NCBI GenBank assembly: GCA_001566295.1
Contig: KQ964273.1
Coordinates: forward strand, 181,289 to 245,288
Length of the DNA: 64,000 nt
Reading direction: 5' to 3'
Source: Microdochium bolleyi
Lineage: Eukaryota > Ascomycota > Sordariomycetes > Xylariales > Microdochiaceae
The notes beneath the pieces are model-generated. The model was given only the letters and a program-made list of their open reading frames with translations. It did not search any database and was not told where the DNA came from. Both the position numbers and the translations under genes were made by a program. The number at the start of each line of letters is the position of its first letter. The stretch's first letter is position 1. Of the stretch, positions 19,748 through 33,100 are shown piece after piece.

Positions 19748-22700
19748 CTAGGCTGCCACCGTGGCCCTGTGCGCCAGACTCTCCAGCGCCTTCTCATACA
19801 GAGCAAACCACTCCTTGATCCGATCCCCCTGTCCCGGCCGAAGGCGAGCCTCGTCATACAGCACCGATATGCCTAGACGGCCCCGTGCCACGCCAGCCAC
19901 GATCTCGAAGAGCGCATACCTCCGGGCTTGGGCCACTGAGGCCGGCTCGATGTCATACACGTCGGGAACACCGAGATCACCACTGTTGCCGCCGCATCCG
20001 TCAGACGGTACGCCAGCCGCTACCGCGGTGGCGGCCATCTCAGCGACGGAGGTTGCCTCGAACAGCGCCCCGCTGCGCTCGAGCTGCTGGTACACGCCGC
20101 CGTAATTGAAGACGATCTCGGCGGGGAGCTCGTCTGCCACGAAGCGCTCTGCGGAGTCTGCACTCGCGAAGCGCGAGGTGAAGTAGTCGCGACCTACTGA
20201 GCTGCTGCCTTGCTGAGTAGTCGTCGTGGCGGAGGCGATGGCGTCTCGGGTCTGCTCGATGAAGTCGACGAGGTTATCCAGCTTGTTGTTTGGAGGATGA
20301 GTGCGGTTCTTTTCGCCATTTCGCTGCGAGTGTGTGATCTGGACTGGGTACAACGTTGTGAACCATCCGACTGTGCGCGAGAGGTCCATGTCGTCTTCGT
20401 CATCGTGATCACGGCCATGTCCCTCGTTAAAAATAGTCGGGAGTTGTCGGTCGTGGAATGTCTGTCCGAAGGAGTACAGCAGGGTGGACAACATCAGGAC
20501 AATCGGCTTCATTTGGAAAAACTCCGCACAGGTGCCGAGTATACCTTCGGTGGACTTTTGGTCGAGTGTGAAGGATATCACTGATGAAGTAGTATTTGGG
20601 CTCGTGTCGAGAGTATCACTGCTGTACCAATATGAATCAGAAGCTGTTAACGATGGCGGCACCGGTGTTGCGTTGAATGCGTCGTGGGCGGCAATACTCT
20701 GAGCTCGCTGTGCCTGTCGCCTTGACCATGCCGCGAAAGACGTGGTTGGAGCTGGTAGCATGTTGGCCTTGAGGAGCGTTGTCTCATGCCGCAGAAGCTC
20801 TTCCAAATCGCCGAGGATCACGCGCCATGAGATCAGATCGATGACCAGATGGTGTACTGTGATGAAGAGGGTCTGCACGCCATCGACCTCGAACAGCACC
20901 ACGCCCACCAATGGCCCGGCGGTGATGTCGAGGGAACCCCGCACGCGCTTGATCTCAGAAACCACCTCGTGGTAGGACGCGCACTTTCGGACAGTGACTT
21001 GTGATGATTGGCGCTGAGACCGTGCCGGGATGAACTGTTCCCAGCTTTTCGAAGAAGGCTGTTGACGGAACCGTGCCCTCAGGATGGGATGAGAGGTCAT
21101 GATCATGTTAATAGCTTCTTGCAGCGCCTGTGCGGACAATGTCGCCGTTGGTCGAAGGTAAAAGTACTGATCAAAGCACACGGCAATGTTGGACTGGTAT
21201 AGGAAGAACAGCTGTTGGATGGGCGACATAGGGATGATCTGCTCCTCATGACTGTCCCTGTCGTTGATGGCATAGCCCACAGCATCTCCAGTTTCCGCGG
21301 CGTGGGGGCCCTCCAGTGACTGCGCCACTCGGTTGTCGATGTCCTCGAGCATCAGCCCGGCACTCTTGAGCTGGTTTATTTGTCTAACCGAGATCTCGTA
21401 GCCGGTCCTGCGTGCAGCAGACGAAAGCTGCATGGCGGTTATTGAGTCGCCGCCAAGCTCGAAGAAGCTGTCGTACAGGCCCACGACGTCGATGTCAAGA
21501 TTGAGCACGCGAGCAATGATGCCACACAACTCACGCTCCCTGTCTGTCGATGGCTTTCTGGTTTCGCGTCCTCGCTCGTGCTCTGCTTGCTTGCGCAGCG
21601 CTGCGAGCTCAGCCTTGGAGAACGAAGACCCGGCTCTCCGCAGCGCCTCGCGGTCTGTCTTGCCCGATATCCTGCGCGGAAGCTTATCGATGACGAACCA
21701 GACCGAGGGAATCATGTACTGGGGAACCAGCCCGTGCAGGTTGTCGATGGTCGACCATGGAACTGAAGTGATCCTGATGTCCATATCACCCCGGGCTCTG
21801 CTGCTAGAACCGACTGTCTCAGGATTGTCTTCCACTGATGGTTCGCTGCCAAGAACAATGAATGCAGCAAGAACTTTGCTGCTGCCAAGACCGTCCACCG
21901 GACTGAAAATGTCCGCCACAACATGTGAAGCGCCAGGATAAGCTTGGAGCACGGCAGCCTCAACTCCCGCAAGCTCGATCCGCTGCCCGTTGATCTTGAC
22001 CTGGGAGTCCTTGCGGCCGACGTAGTGCAGCTTGCCGTCTGGGCCACGCCAAACAAGGTCGCCCGTCTTGTACATGCGAGAAGGCCGAACTGAGTCCTCT
22101 CGAGCGCGAAGGTGGGTGTCCCGTGACTGGGTCATCTGCATGAGCCAGGATGGCTGCTCGATAAATGCTCGTGTCGTCTTGGCCTCGTCGTGTAGATATG
22201 ATCTGGCGAGGATAGGTCCGTCGATAAGGAGCTCACCGACAACCCCGAGGGGGACGAGCTGATCATGGTCTTCCGGATCCACGACCCAGCCACGACCTCC
22301 CACAGGTCTGCCGATGCAGCTCGGGTCCAGCACCGCAGTATCGGTGTCAAGAGCCACCGTATCTAAACAGCAGAGCACTGCGCACTCGGTCGGACCATAG
22401 CCGTGCAGCAGGACCTGGGAGGGTCGTCGCCATCGAGAAAAGTCCGCAGTAGTCGACGCCTCGCCGGCAAGCATAAGGGTTGTGAGACCTGGCACTTCAC
22501 TGGGCTCGATCAGCCTGGCAACTGAAGGTGTCAGGTAAGCCGTGTTTGCGCCCATATCGTTGATGCAGCGGCTCAGGTCGTTGCGGATGTCGTTCTCAGA
22601 TGGGATACAGACTGTGCGGCCGAAAAACAGCGTCGTGATGATCTCTTGTATCGAAGCGTCGAAGGCAAACGAGGCAAATTGCAGGACTCGGGCACCCTTC

Positions 22701-25700
22701 TTGTCATGGAGCCCAATAGCCTTGCCGTGCTCCACGCAGCTCGTTGCCACTGCGCCGTGCTCGAGGACGACGCCCTTAGGTACCCCGGTGCTACCTGAGG
22801 TGAAAATGATGTAGGCAGCTGAGTGCGTGCCAGCCTTTGCGTTGTTGCTATCATTATCGTAGACGTCTCCATGCTCGTGACGTTCGAGATCTGCCATCAG
22901 GCGGGGCCCAACTGCCACAATCTGCCGCTTCTGATTTCCGTGGCCCACGCTCATCTCCTCGGCGAGGTCTTCAGAAGTGAGGAGAACGCTTGCACTGATT
23001 TGAGCAAGTACTTTATCCCTGGCCTCCGGGCTCTGGGAATGATCAAGTGGCACGAAAGCCGCGCCGACTTTGAGCACAGCCAGCATTGCCACGACAGCCC
23101 ATTTAGACTTCGGGAAGCATAGTGGTATGCTAGCCACCAGGTCGCCCTGGTTATTGTTAATGCCACTGCTTTGTGGCGTAAGGGAAGACAGCCATTGAGC
23201 AAGTCGTGACGCAGCCCTGTCGAGGTCTCTGTACGACATCTCCCCATCCCATGCGCTCACTGCGCAACCCTGCTGATTGTCCCTCGAGACCTGCTCGAAC
23301 AGGCCGTGAACAGTAGCTTCCACGACGGGAGGCAGACTGTCCTGGTTCAGCCTCCATAACTCCTCCCGATGGTCGACAGTCAAGCTGTCAAGCCGGCTTG
23401 CGGGGATAGACTGGCCATCGAGCCCCCCTGCTTTCGAAACCGCCAGAAGCTGGCTTGCCATGTGCTCAAACTGCGTCAGCACGATTTCGGCCCGCCACTT
23501 TGGCAGCACCCGTGAGTCGGCAACTGAGAAAGCGATTTGTATTGTGTCGCCATTTGCAGACGGGCGGCATACGATCGTGAGCGGATAAGTGCCCGAGGCC
23601 TCGCCGCCGAGCACATCACCACCACCGTCTGACTGCCCATCCAGATCTGTCCAGAGTTTCTCGTCTTCCCCGCTTGCCTCCTCCTCTTCACCCTCGTGTG
23701 GCTGGATGATTAGCAGGGTCTGAAACTTACAGGCCCTGGCAGCTTCCTCGGAGACCTTGGCAATGTTCTGCAAGCCGAACTGCTCGAAAGGCATCATCGC
23801 GGTTGAGCTGGCCTGCACTCGCTCCAGGAAGCTGCCCACAGTCTCCTTGTCACAAGCTTCCCCACGAGAGCCCGTGGCTTTTCCAGTCGGCAGTGTGATC
23901 AGAAGAGGGACCGTGGCGATCGTCGGACCAACGATGTCGTCGATCCCTGCAACTGCAGCCGTGCGACCAGACACCGTTGCGCCAAACACCACGTTTCTCG
24001 AGGCACTGCTGCCAGTTACGCTGCGGACTGCAAGTGCCCAGGCTGCTCGTAGGACCGTTGCGAATGTGATACCAGAGCCGTTTCTGTTGTTGCTGGCCGA
24101 GACTGGCACTGTGAGTGTTGACGCCAGGGAAAATGGTGCCGGCGTCCCTTCGTGGCTGGTGCCTTTGGGTGCCGTCAGTGTCTGTGGGAAGGCAATGGTG
24201 TCTTCACTATCCTCGTCATTGATTTGGGCGAGTGTGTCATGCCAGAATGATTCCGCGGCGTGCTTGTCCTGCGCGAGGATGTGATGGACGAATTGGTTGA
24301 ACGGGAGATATTGCAGTCCCAAAGGCGAGACTGTCCCAGAGCTATCTTGGTGATAGATGTCGCGAACAAGGCTCTGGACGGCAGGGAGTACTTGGCCATC
24401 GTAGAGGGCGTGATGGATTGTCCACACGAGATGGGTCTTCTCCTTCGTGTTGCTGCTTTCCGTGTTCCTGATCACGTCTCTATTGATAAGCGTGAGCCTC
24501 ATCAGAGGGCCCCCGAGCTGCATCGGCTGGGTCCTCTCTTCGGCGAGATATTGATCTAGACCACAGTCTCTTTCAGTCCAGGGTATGGTGATGCTGCCTT
24601 CTCCAGTCGGCGAGTCGATCTTGAAGACAACCTGCACCATGACACCATCCTCCAGCTGGACCAGCCTGGTGCGCAGAATCGGGATCCGCTGCACAGCCAG
24701 ATCCCAGGCGGTTCTGAGACGTGACACATCCGTGGACTGCGCGATCTCCATGACAGTCTGGATGATGTATGCACCCGGCGACTTGGTCGTCAACGCCATC
24801 AAGCCCTCCTGGAGTGGTGTGGCCGGGTACATGTCCGCGATGCTAGCTGTTGCCGTCGAGCACTGCTCTGCAGCGCGCGCGATGACTGCGTGAAAGTCTT
24901 CTGCGTAATGTGTAGGGAGCAATGAGAACGGAGGAATATCCACCGCTTCGTCTTCCTCAGAGCTGCGCGTCGCGTCTGCCGCTGATACTGGTGGTAGGCA
25001 AGCCTGGGCCATGTCACTCAGCCTGGGGGACGTGAAGATCTGTGCGACGGTGAGCTTCACTCCGGCCTTCCTGGCCCTGGAGACCAGTGTCATGGCGCGC
25101 AGCGAGTCGCCACCGAGACGGAAGAAGTTGTCGTGGCCCCGGATGCTGCGCTCGTCGATGTGCAGAACGTCGCTCCACAGAGATCGCAGGGAGGATTCGT
25201 GGCCTGACAAGATAGTTGACTGCTGGTTGTCATGACCGGTCCCCTCCCTGCTGCTGCCGGTCCGGATCTGGCTGATCTCGAGCATCGAGTACGATGCACC
25301 GATTTCGCGGAGCTTCCGGCGGTCCATCTTACCCGAGCTCGTCAGGGACATGGCTGTGTCGACGGCGAACCATACATGGGGGATCATGTAGCTTGGGATG
25401 TGCCGCGCGAGGAAGTCCTCGTGTGGGCTGGTGTCGGATAGCACACCAACTCCAAGACCTGCATAATCGCGGAAGCCACCGCGTATGACGTCTGCACGGA
25501 GCGCGTTGCTCTGGTCGGACGGAACCGCGATGAAGACGACGAGGACTTGCTGCTGACTGTTTGAATCGTCGCCGTCTTCCTTGGGGCGGATGATTTCCAC
25601 GACGACCTCTCTAACTCCATAAGCGGACAGGCACTGAAGGATGTGGTGCTCGATATCGCCTAGCTCGATCCGCTGGCCGCGAAGCTTCACTTGCGTGTCC

Positions 25701-27151
25701 TTGCGGCCGAGATACACCAGGCTCCCGTCGCTCGCGTAGCGTACGAGATCGCCTGTTTTGTAGACACGGGTTCCGCGCCTCCCCACTCCGTCAACAGCCG
25801 CTGATGGGCGGAGCAAAAATTCAGGATCAGTCACGAACGACTGGGCTGTCCGCGCCGGATCACCGAGATACCCACTGCCCACGATGGGTCCTTCGATGAC
25901 TAGCTCTCCTACGGCACCAAGTGGCGCGAGCAGGTGATGGTTGTAAGGATCGACGACCCATGTCACACAGCCGGCACCAGTACCGATGCTGATGTCTCGA
26001 GCCTGGCTGCCACCGCGAAGAACCTTGAACGTGCTCGTCGGCGTGCACTCCGAGGGACCGTAGCAGTTGGTGATCCTGACGTGCTCTGGCCACCCAGCGA
26101 TGTCACTCGCCCGGAGCTGCTCGCCACCGAGATTCACAGTGTGCACGGCTGGCATGTCCTCGGGGTCGAGCGTCCGGCAGACTGAAGGGGTGAGATCAAG
26201 CGTGTTGCACTCCATCCGCACGATGGCTTCCGTCAGGGTGTTCTTGAGCTCCTGCTCCGAGGGGATGGATACGCAGCCGCCTGCTGCAAGGACCATTATG
26301 AGCGTGTTGATCGAGACGTCGAAGCTGTAGGACGAAAAGTCGAGTATACGCGTGTTTGTGTCGAAGCTGTATATTGGTGTCTGATGGATGATAGCGGACG
26401 AGAAGGAGTGGTGGCTGATCATCGTGCCCTTTGGCTCACCTGTGGTGCCGGACGTGAAGATGATGTACATTGTTGCGGACGGATCGACGCGAGTCCTCCT
26501 TTGTTCGAGCAAGGCGGCCATATTCTGCTCGCTAGACTCAAGAGAGTGCTCGTCTAGTATGATGGCGGTATTGAGCAACCTGAACAGGACTGTGTGTGCC
26601 GTCCTGGAGGCGACACCAGTGGATGAGCCAGTCAACTCGACGATCTTGCGAAGGCGAGCTTCTGGTAGCGAGGCATCCAGAAGCACAAACGTCGCACCGA
26701 TCTGCAAGACTGCCAGTATCGCGACGACTGTCCACCTGGATTTCTCAAAGCACAGGGGCACAACGTCGTATGCCTTGACACCAGAGGACAGCAGGGTTCC
26801 TGCAAGACGAGTGGCGTGTGCAACGACTTCGGAGTATGTCAGCTCGCCATCCCATGCCACGATGGCGGTGTTGTGTGGGTGCAGGTGAGCTCTCTGGTAA
26901 ATCAAGTCATGGACCAACGCATCTGTTGCCGCAGGAACTGTCGTGTTCCAGTGCCATATCTGGTCGAGGCCTGTTGTGCCGAGGACATCGAGATTATAGG
27001 CTGGGGCTGCGCTTTTTGTGATGATCGCGAGGAGGGCATCGCTGAAACATTGCCCAAGGCGATGAGCTTCAGTGTTATCTATCGCAGAGCAGCTGTCGAT
27101 GATGACTTGCAGATGTTCCGCGCTGTCAATGACGCGGAGGGATACATCGTA
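19748..27151 (-). other. NRPS exon 4: end of C7, modules 7 and 8, terminal E4
   Basis: The order is the C7 tail (YDVSLRVIDSA), A7, T7, C8 (HHALYDG), A8, T8 and E4 (HHLVIDLISWR, NEGHGRD, FNYGGVY). Pocket residues read by eye are DVNLNGCPTK for A7 and DAQLMAGVLK for A8. A8 has an insertion near the start (NNNQGDLVAS) and others before the A5-type motif. The protein stops at the exact C-terminal boundary of E4, as judged against E1, where the linker to C3 continues. No release domain follows. Confidence 0.85.
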
Positions 27152-30100
27152 CTATTAAAGCAAAGAATAGTTAGTCGCAATTCATCCTGATGACATGGAG
27201 AGAAGTTTCGCTTGCCTCAGTTGGGTCGTACCCGCCAACAACTTCAACTTGCAAATCGGACTGATCACTTCCAGACATCGCGGTAGAGGCACTGCCGCTG
27301 GCCTTCTGGAAGGAAATCACGCTGTTGAACAAAGACGCATCTCCCAGACCGAGAGTGTTGTGCACTTTGGACAGGGACACAGTCTGATGCGCCAAGCCCT
27401 CGACATGCTCGGCCTGCATCTTCTCTAGTAGTGCTGCCACACTCATCTGCTCCTCCGTCTCCTTGTTTTCTCCGAGATGAACACGGACACTTAGGACACC
27501 AATCAAAGGGCCCATAATACGCTGGACTCCCCGGATCGGCAAGTCTCTGCCGGAAGTCAGTACGCCGAAACAGGGCGTCAGGCTGCCCGTGTACCACCGC
27601 AGCACAATCGCCCAGGCAAGCTGCACAACGATCGCAGATGTGACCTCAGAGGCTCTGCAGAATTCGCGCACTCGAGCGGTGTCCAGCCCGGGCACCTCTA
27701 TCGTGGTCCCCTCGAGCTTGCGTTCCTCAGCCACAATCTCCTTGGTCAGGGACGATGGGCCAGGAAGGCGTGGAAAGCTGCACGGCTCGCAGCCCCTGAG
27801 GCGGTTGGTCCAGAACGCGACACCCATATCCTGGGACTGCTCCTCAACATACGCGACAAAGTCTCCGTACGTCGATGGCTCCTCATGTGTGATGCTCAGC
27901 GAAGAAGGCAACTGCAACTCGGCAAGGAGTGCCGTCCTGAGGTCCTGCGCAAGTACCGAGGTTGAGTGCCCGTCCACGATGGCGTGGTTGATCTGCAGCA
28001 CCAGGTGGAAATGGCCGTCTTTTCTACCATCAAGTTGAAAAATGGAGAGATGGTGTTGCAGGTCGTCGGGTCCATAGGCTTGTGGTGCCGGCCCATCATC
28101 CGCTTGCTCGAGCAATGCGGCATTTATATCTTGCATCGCGGCGTGATCGTGCATTGATACGCTGGCTGCCGGGTCCGCCAGCACGAGCTGCATGATTCTC
28201 CCATTGCCGGGAAACTGGTGGACAAAGATCGTCCGCAGCAAATGATGTTTCCGAACCACTGTTCTCCATGCTTGAGCGATTGTTGCCTTACTAACTGTCA
28301 CAGTGCTTGTAGTGTGGCAAGGAGATGTGACCTTGAAGAGCAACCGTGACTGGTAGCTTTTGGCGTCTTTGACCTGGCTGATCAGGATACCTTCCTGAGC
28401 AGGGGCAGCTGGATAGATGTGCTCAATGTCGTCAACCGACGTGACATGTTTCAAGTGAGGCAGGACTTCTTTGTGAAATTCATCCAGGGGGCTGTATGAG
28501 TCGAAGACACCAGGGAAGTCAGACAGCGTAAGACGAGGTGCGGCCGAATCACCCACTGTCCTCGGTCCACTTGGGACCAGAATCTGTGACAGAGACTCCA
28601 AGGTGCCCTGGTATCGTGCAACCCAACCAGATTTGGTCACCTGATCATGTAGGCTCTTAGGCATGACGAAATTTACCGAGAGACACCTCCGACTCATGCC
28701 AGCAACTACGTCAAACACGGCGTGGCGCCTAAAATCTGACATCGGCTGACTCCTGTCATGCCGCACGTGCTGTTCGGGAGCGGGGATGATCTCGAATAGC
28801 GAATCGTCTCGTTCAAGCTGGCCGTAGCCTCCGCTGTAGTTGAACATGATCTCCGCTGGCAGGCTCGCGATGAACTTGCTTGTCAAGTCTCTGCTGGCGA
28901 ACAAAGAGGCGAAGTAAGAGGATGGTAGCTTGCGCATCGCATCTTTCGTCTCGCGAACCACGTTGAGCAATCTGTCGTGCGGTGTCGTCGTTGCTCCGTC
29001 TTCTTGCCGTGATAGATCGACTGGACTCAGCGTGGTGAACCACCCGCACGTCTCAGAGAGATCGATATCGTCATCCCAGGTCTCACGCCCGTGGCTCTCA
29101 TTCCACACGCCCGGAGGCGTGCGGTCACTGAAGCTCTGCTCGAAAGAGTGAAGGAGCGAGGCGATCATCAGTTCGGCAGGCTTGGTCCTGAAGAGGTCGT
29201 TGCAGGAGCCGAAGAGCATGGATGTGGCTTCCGCGCTGAGCGTGATAGCTTGGCAGGTAGTATCTTGCATGCTGATGCTGTCTCTGTGTAGGTTCCAATA
29301 TTCGAGCATTGGCATGGGGATAGGCAGCTCCGCGCCGCTGTTGCGCCTTGAGATAAAGGTGGTGTCGAAATGGTCTTTTTGCACCTGACACCATCGAGAG
29401 AAAGAGAGCGTGGCGGTCGGTGCTTGAACCAGGGCGGTGTCCTTGACGTCTTTGTTTGTCGTGAGTAGCGCCTCGAGATCCCGCAGGATAATGCGCCAGG
29501 ACACGAGATCAACCACCAGGTGGTGGACCGCAAGGAATAGTCTGCTCTGTCCCCCATCTCCCTTACCATCACTTCCAAAGAGATGACCCGAAACGAGAGG
29601 GCCGTTGGTGATGTTGGCGCTCTGGCGGCAAGCATCAATCACGCTCGAGACGTTTTCTTCATCCGAGAATGTGGTGTGAGTGAGTGTGTATGAGCCCTCC
29701 ACGGCTGGTGAGATGATTTGGTGCCATTCTCCTGTTTGGTCTTGCTCAAACCGGGCTCGCAAAATGGAGTGTCTTGCCATAATCGTGCCAATTGCAGCAT
29801 CCAACTTGAGGAAAGTGACCTCGGCACTGATCTTCAGAAAGAAGCACTGATCGAACAAGACTCTGCTGGGATCGTGCTGGAAGTCAAAGAAGACCTGCTG
29901 TATCGGGCTCAGTCCAAATCGTTGCCCATCAGAAATATCTGGAGTCTTGTCCATTGTTTTCAAGATAGCCGAGGAATGGTGCTCGCTCGGTTGCGACTGG
30001 ACGGCGCTCATGATCTTGCTGATCGTCTTGAGCCTCAGCATTGTGGCGACAGGTACGTGGAGCCCAGCGGCGCGGAGGGTTGACGAGACCTGCATCGCGG

Positions 30101-33100
30101 TGATGGAATCTCCGCCGATACGCAGGAAGCTGTCGTCGAGGCCGATCGTGGTCTGGTCAATGTTGAGGACGCGTGACCATGTCGCTTGAACCAAACGCTC
30201 GGCCTCAGTGCTCGGAATCCTCCTTGTTGTGCTTGGCAGGTCTTTCCGAGAGGACAAGTGAGCGCTGTAGCACGTTATCCCAAGCTCGCGGATCCTTCGC
30301 CTGTCGGCCTTGCCGGATGTTGTAAGGGGCAGCTTGGAGGTGGTGAACCACAGGGTCGGCACCATGTAATCTGGTAATCGATCGGCCAGCTGTTCTTCAA
30401 TTCTAGTCATGCTTGTGACTTGCAGCCGGATATCGGAAACATCTGAGCATTCTTCCTGCTCCTTGCGCGTGACCATGAACGCTGCAAGAGTCGCGACAAC
30501 TCCTTTGTCCTCGGAGCAAATGATGTCGACAACGACATCGCTAGCCAGGTGAGCGTGCGTTTTGATTTGAAGCTCGACTTCTGCAAGCTCCAAGCGCTGG
30601 CCCCTGAGTTTGACTTGATTGTCCTTGCGACCAATGTAGATGATGCTGCCTTCGGCGTCATACCGAACAAGGTCGCCTGTAAGGTACATCTTCCCAGAGC
30701 CCCGAGTACCAGGCCAAGATGGCCTTGGCACAAACGATGCCGCAGTCTTCGAGGGGTCATCAAAATATCCATCGGCGAGGATGGGCCCTTCCACAGCAAG
30801 CTCGCCAACGGCGCCGAGAGGCATGAGTCTGGTATGATCCCGTGGGTCGACGATCCAACTGACTGATCCGATCGGCTTTCCTAGCGATGCCGTGCCCCCA
30901 TGCGTGTCGCTGATTGTGTCGATATATCCTCCAGTACAGATGATTGCGCATTCCGTCGGACCGTACATGTTGATCAGCGAGGTGACAGACCCGGCCCACC
31001 GGTCGACGTCGGATTGGAGTACCGCCTCGCCACCAAATATCAATGTCTTGAGCGCGGGGACACGGTACGGGTCAAGGGCACGGCTCACAGACGGCGTGAG
31101 CAGGGCGGTGTTGGCAGCAAACTTCTGGATAGAGCCTGCCACATCCCCGAGCACGTCGTCAGGAGAGGGCACGCAGACGCAGCCCCCGTGGACCAAGGTC
31201 GTCAAGATCTCCATAATGGAGGCATCGAAGGTGTATGACGCGAACTGCAAGACTCTGGAGGAAGCAGACAGGCCAATGGCAGCACCATGGTAATAGGCAC
31301 TGGAACTGATGGCGCGGTGAGAGACGCAGACACCCTTGGGCAGACCGGTGGTGCCAGAGGTGTAGATGATGTATGCCCCTGACGAAGGTTCCACTGCTCG
31401 TGCCGTTTCTTTCGGAGTTGTCATGGAGCCGTGAGTTGCATTCAAAAGTTTTGGCCCAACAGCGAGAACAGACCGACCTTCACCGTAATCGAATGAGGAG
31501 TATCTCTCGTCCGTCAAGATGAACCTCGCCTGGACCTGCCGTAAAATATGCGCCCGGCGCTCCGGTGCATGGTTCGGGTCGAGCGGCAAGAATACGCCTC
31601 CAGCCATAAGCACGCCCACCATAGCGACGATGCTGTACATGGACTTTTCAAATGCAAGTGGTATGATGCCTCCAGGTTGGATGCCCAGATCGGTGAGATG
31701 CGACGCAAGATTAGCGGAAAGCGTCACGAGCTCTTCGTATGTCGACCGACCGTCCCACGCGTCGACTGCGACGGCTTGGCTCCGACTCGCGCAACTCTGC
31801 GCGATAATCTCGTGGATGCAACGATTGACGGCTACTGGCATGGTACCGTTCCACTGTCGCAGCTTGGTTTCTTCTGCGGAAAGGAGGCCGCCGAGCTGGG
31901 ATAGGGGTTGATCTCCAGGGGCAGCCAGGAGCTCTCGCGTGATTGCCAGGAAGTGGTCGAGGATGTTCGCGATTCGCCAGCTCTCCAGCACACGAGGATC
32001 GAACGCACAGCCAACACGTAGACCACCTCTGTCTTGAAGCTGGCATACAAGTGTGATGGCATAAGTTGTGAACTCTCGAGTCCGGACTGTGCTTTGCCAC
32101 TCTCCCATGGCAGACGTACCGTGCTCGCTGTACCCCGCCTGGGCAGGCTGCACGACGAGCAGAGTCTGCATACAGCTAACGGCGTATTGGGCTTCCGGAC
32201 TGGCGCTGGATATCTGCTGCAGACCTGTCTGCTCAAACGGGATGCTGGCGGCGGACTCGCGGGCGACCTTGGCGAGGAACTCGAAGACAGTTGTCTCGGC
32301 ATTGTCTGGTGGCTGATCCTGGACACCACTCGAAGTAGATGCGCTGTGGCACATAGGCACGGAGACGCGCACCGGAACGGTAGCGATGGTGGGACCGACA
32401 AGCTGCTGGATCCCTGGGACGGGGACGTTGCGGCCGGAGACGGTCGTGCCGAAGAGAACGTCCTCCGTGCCAGTTTGGCGACTGACTGCCAACGCCCACG
32501 CAGCGCGGAGAGTGGTAGCCATGGTGATGCCGCTTCTTTGGGCAGTGCTCCCCGTGGGTAGAGTCGACAAAGCCCTTTCGATAAGCTCATCGGCCACGAC
32601 CTCGTGCCCATGGGGAAGTACAGGGAATGCCGGGGATTCGAATCCTGAGAATGACTGCCTCCAGAAGTCCAAGGCAGCTTCTCCATCAGAATTCTCAAGG
32701 ATATATCTCACGAAAAGATTGAAGTCAGTCATTGGCGACAGTGCTGATACTCCCCCCCTGTACACTTTTTCGATCTGTGCTTTGAGCAGCGGAAGCGACC
32801 CGCCATCATATAGAGCATGATGGATGGTCCAGACGAGCCAGGACTCGCTGCTCTCGTGGTCTGTAACGATAGCATATCGAGCGAGCGGGCTGCCAAGACT
32901 CATGCCGCGTAGCTTGTCCATTGCTAGATATCCATCGAGGCCGCTCCATTCTTGCCACTCAACATCATGCTGAACAACGACTTGGAGAAGACCGAGGTCA
33001 CCGTGCTGCACGATGCGGGTGCGGAGAATTGGATTGCTGTTGACGACGAGCTCCCAGCTCTCCCGGAGGCGGGCCATGTCCGTGGCCGCGGAGATCTTCA

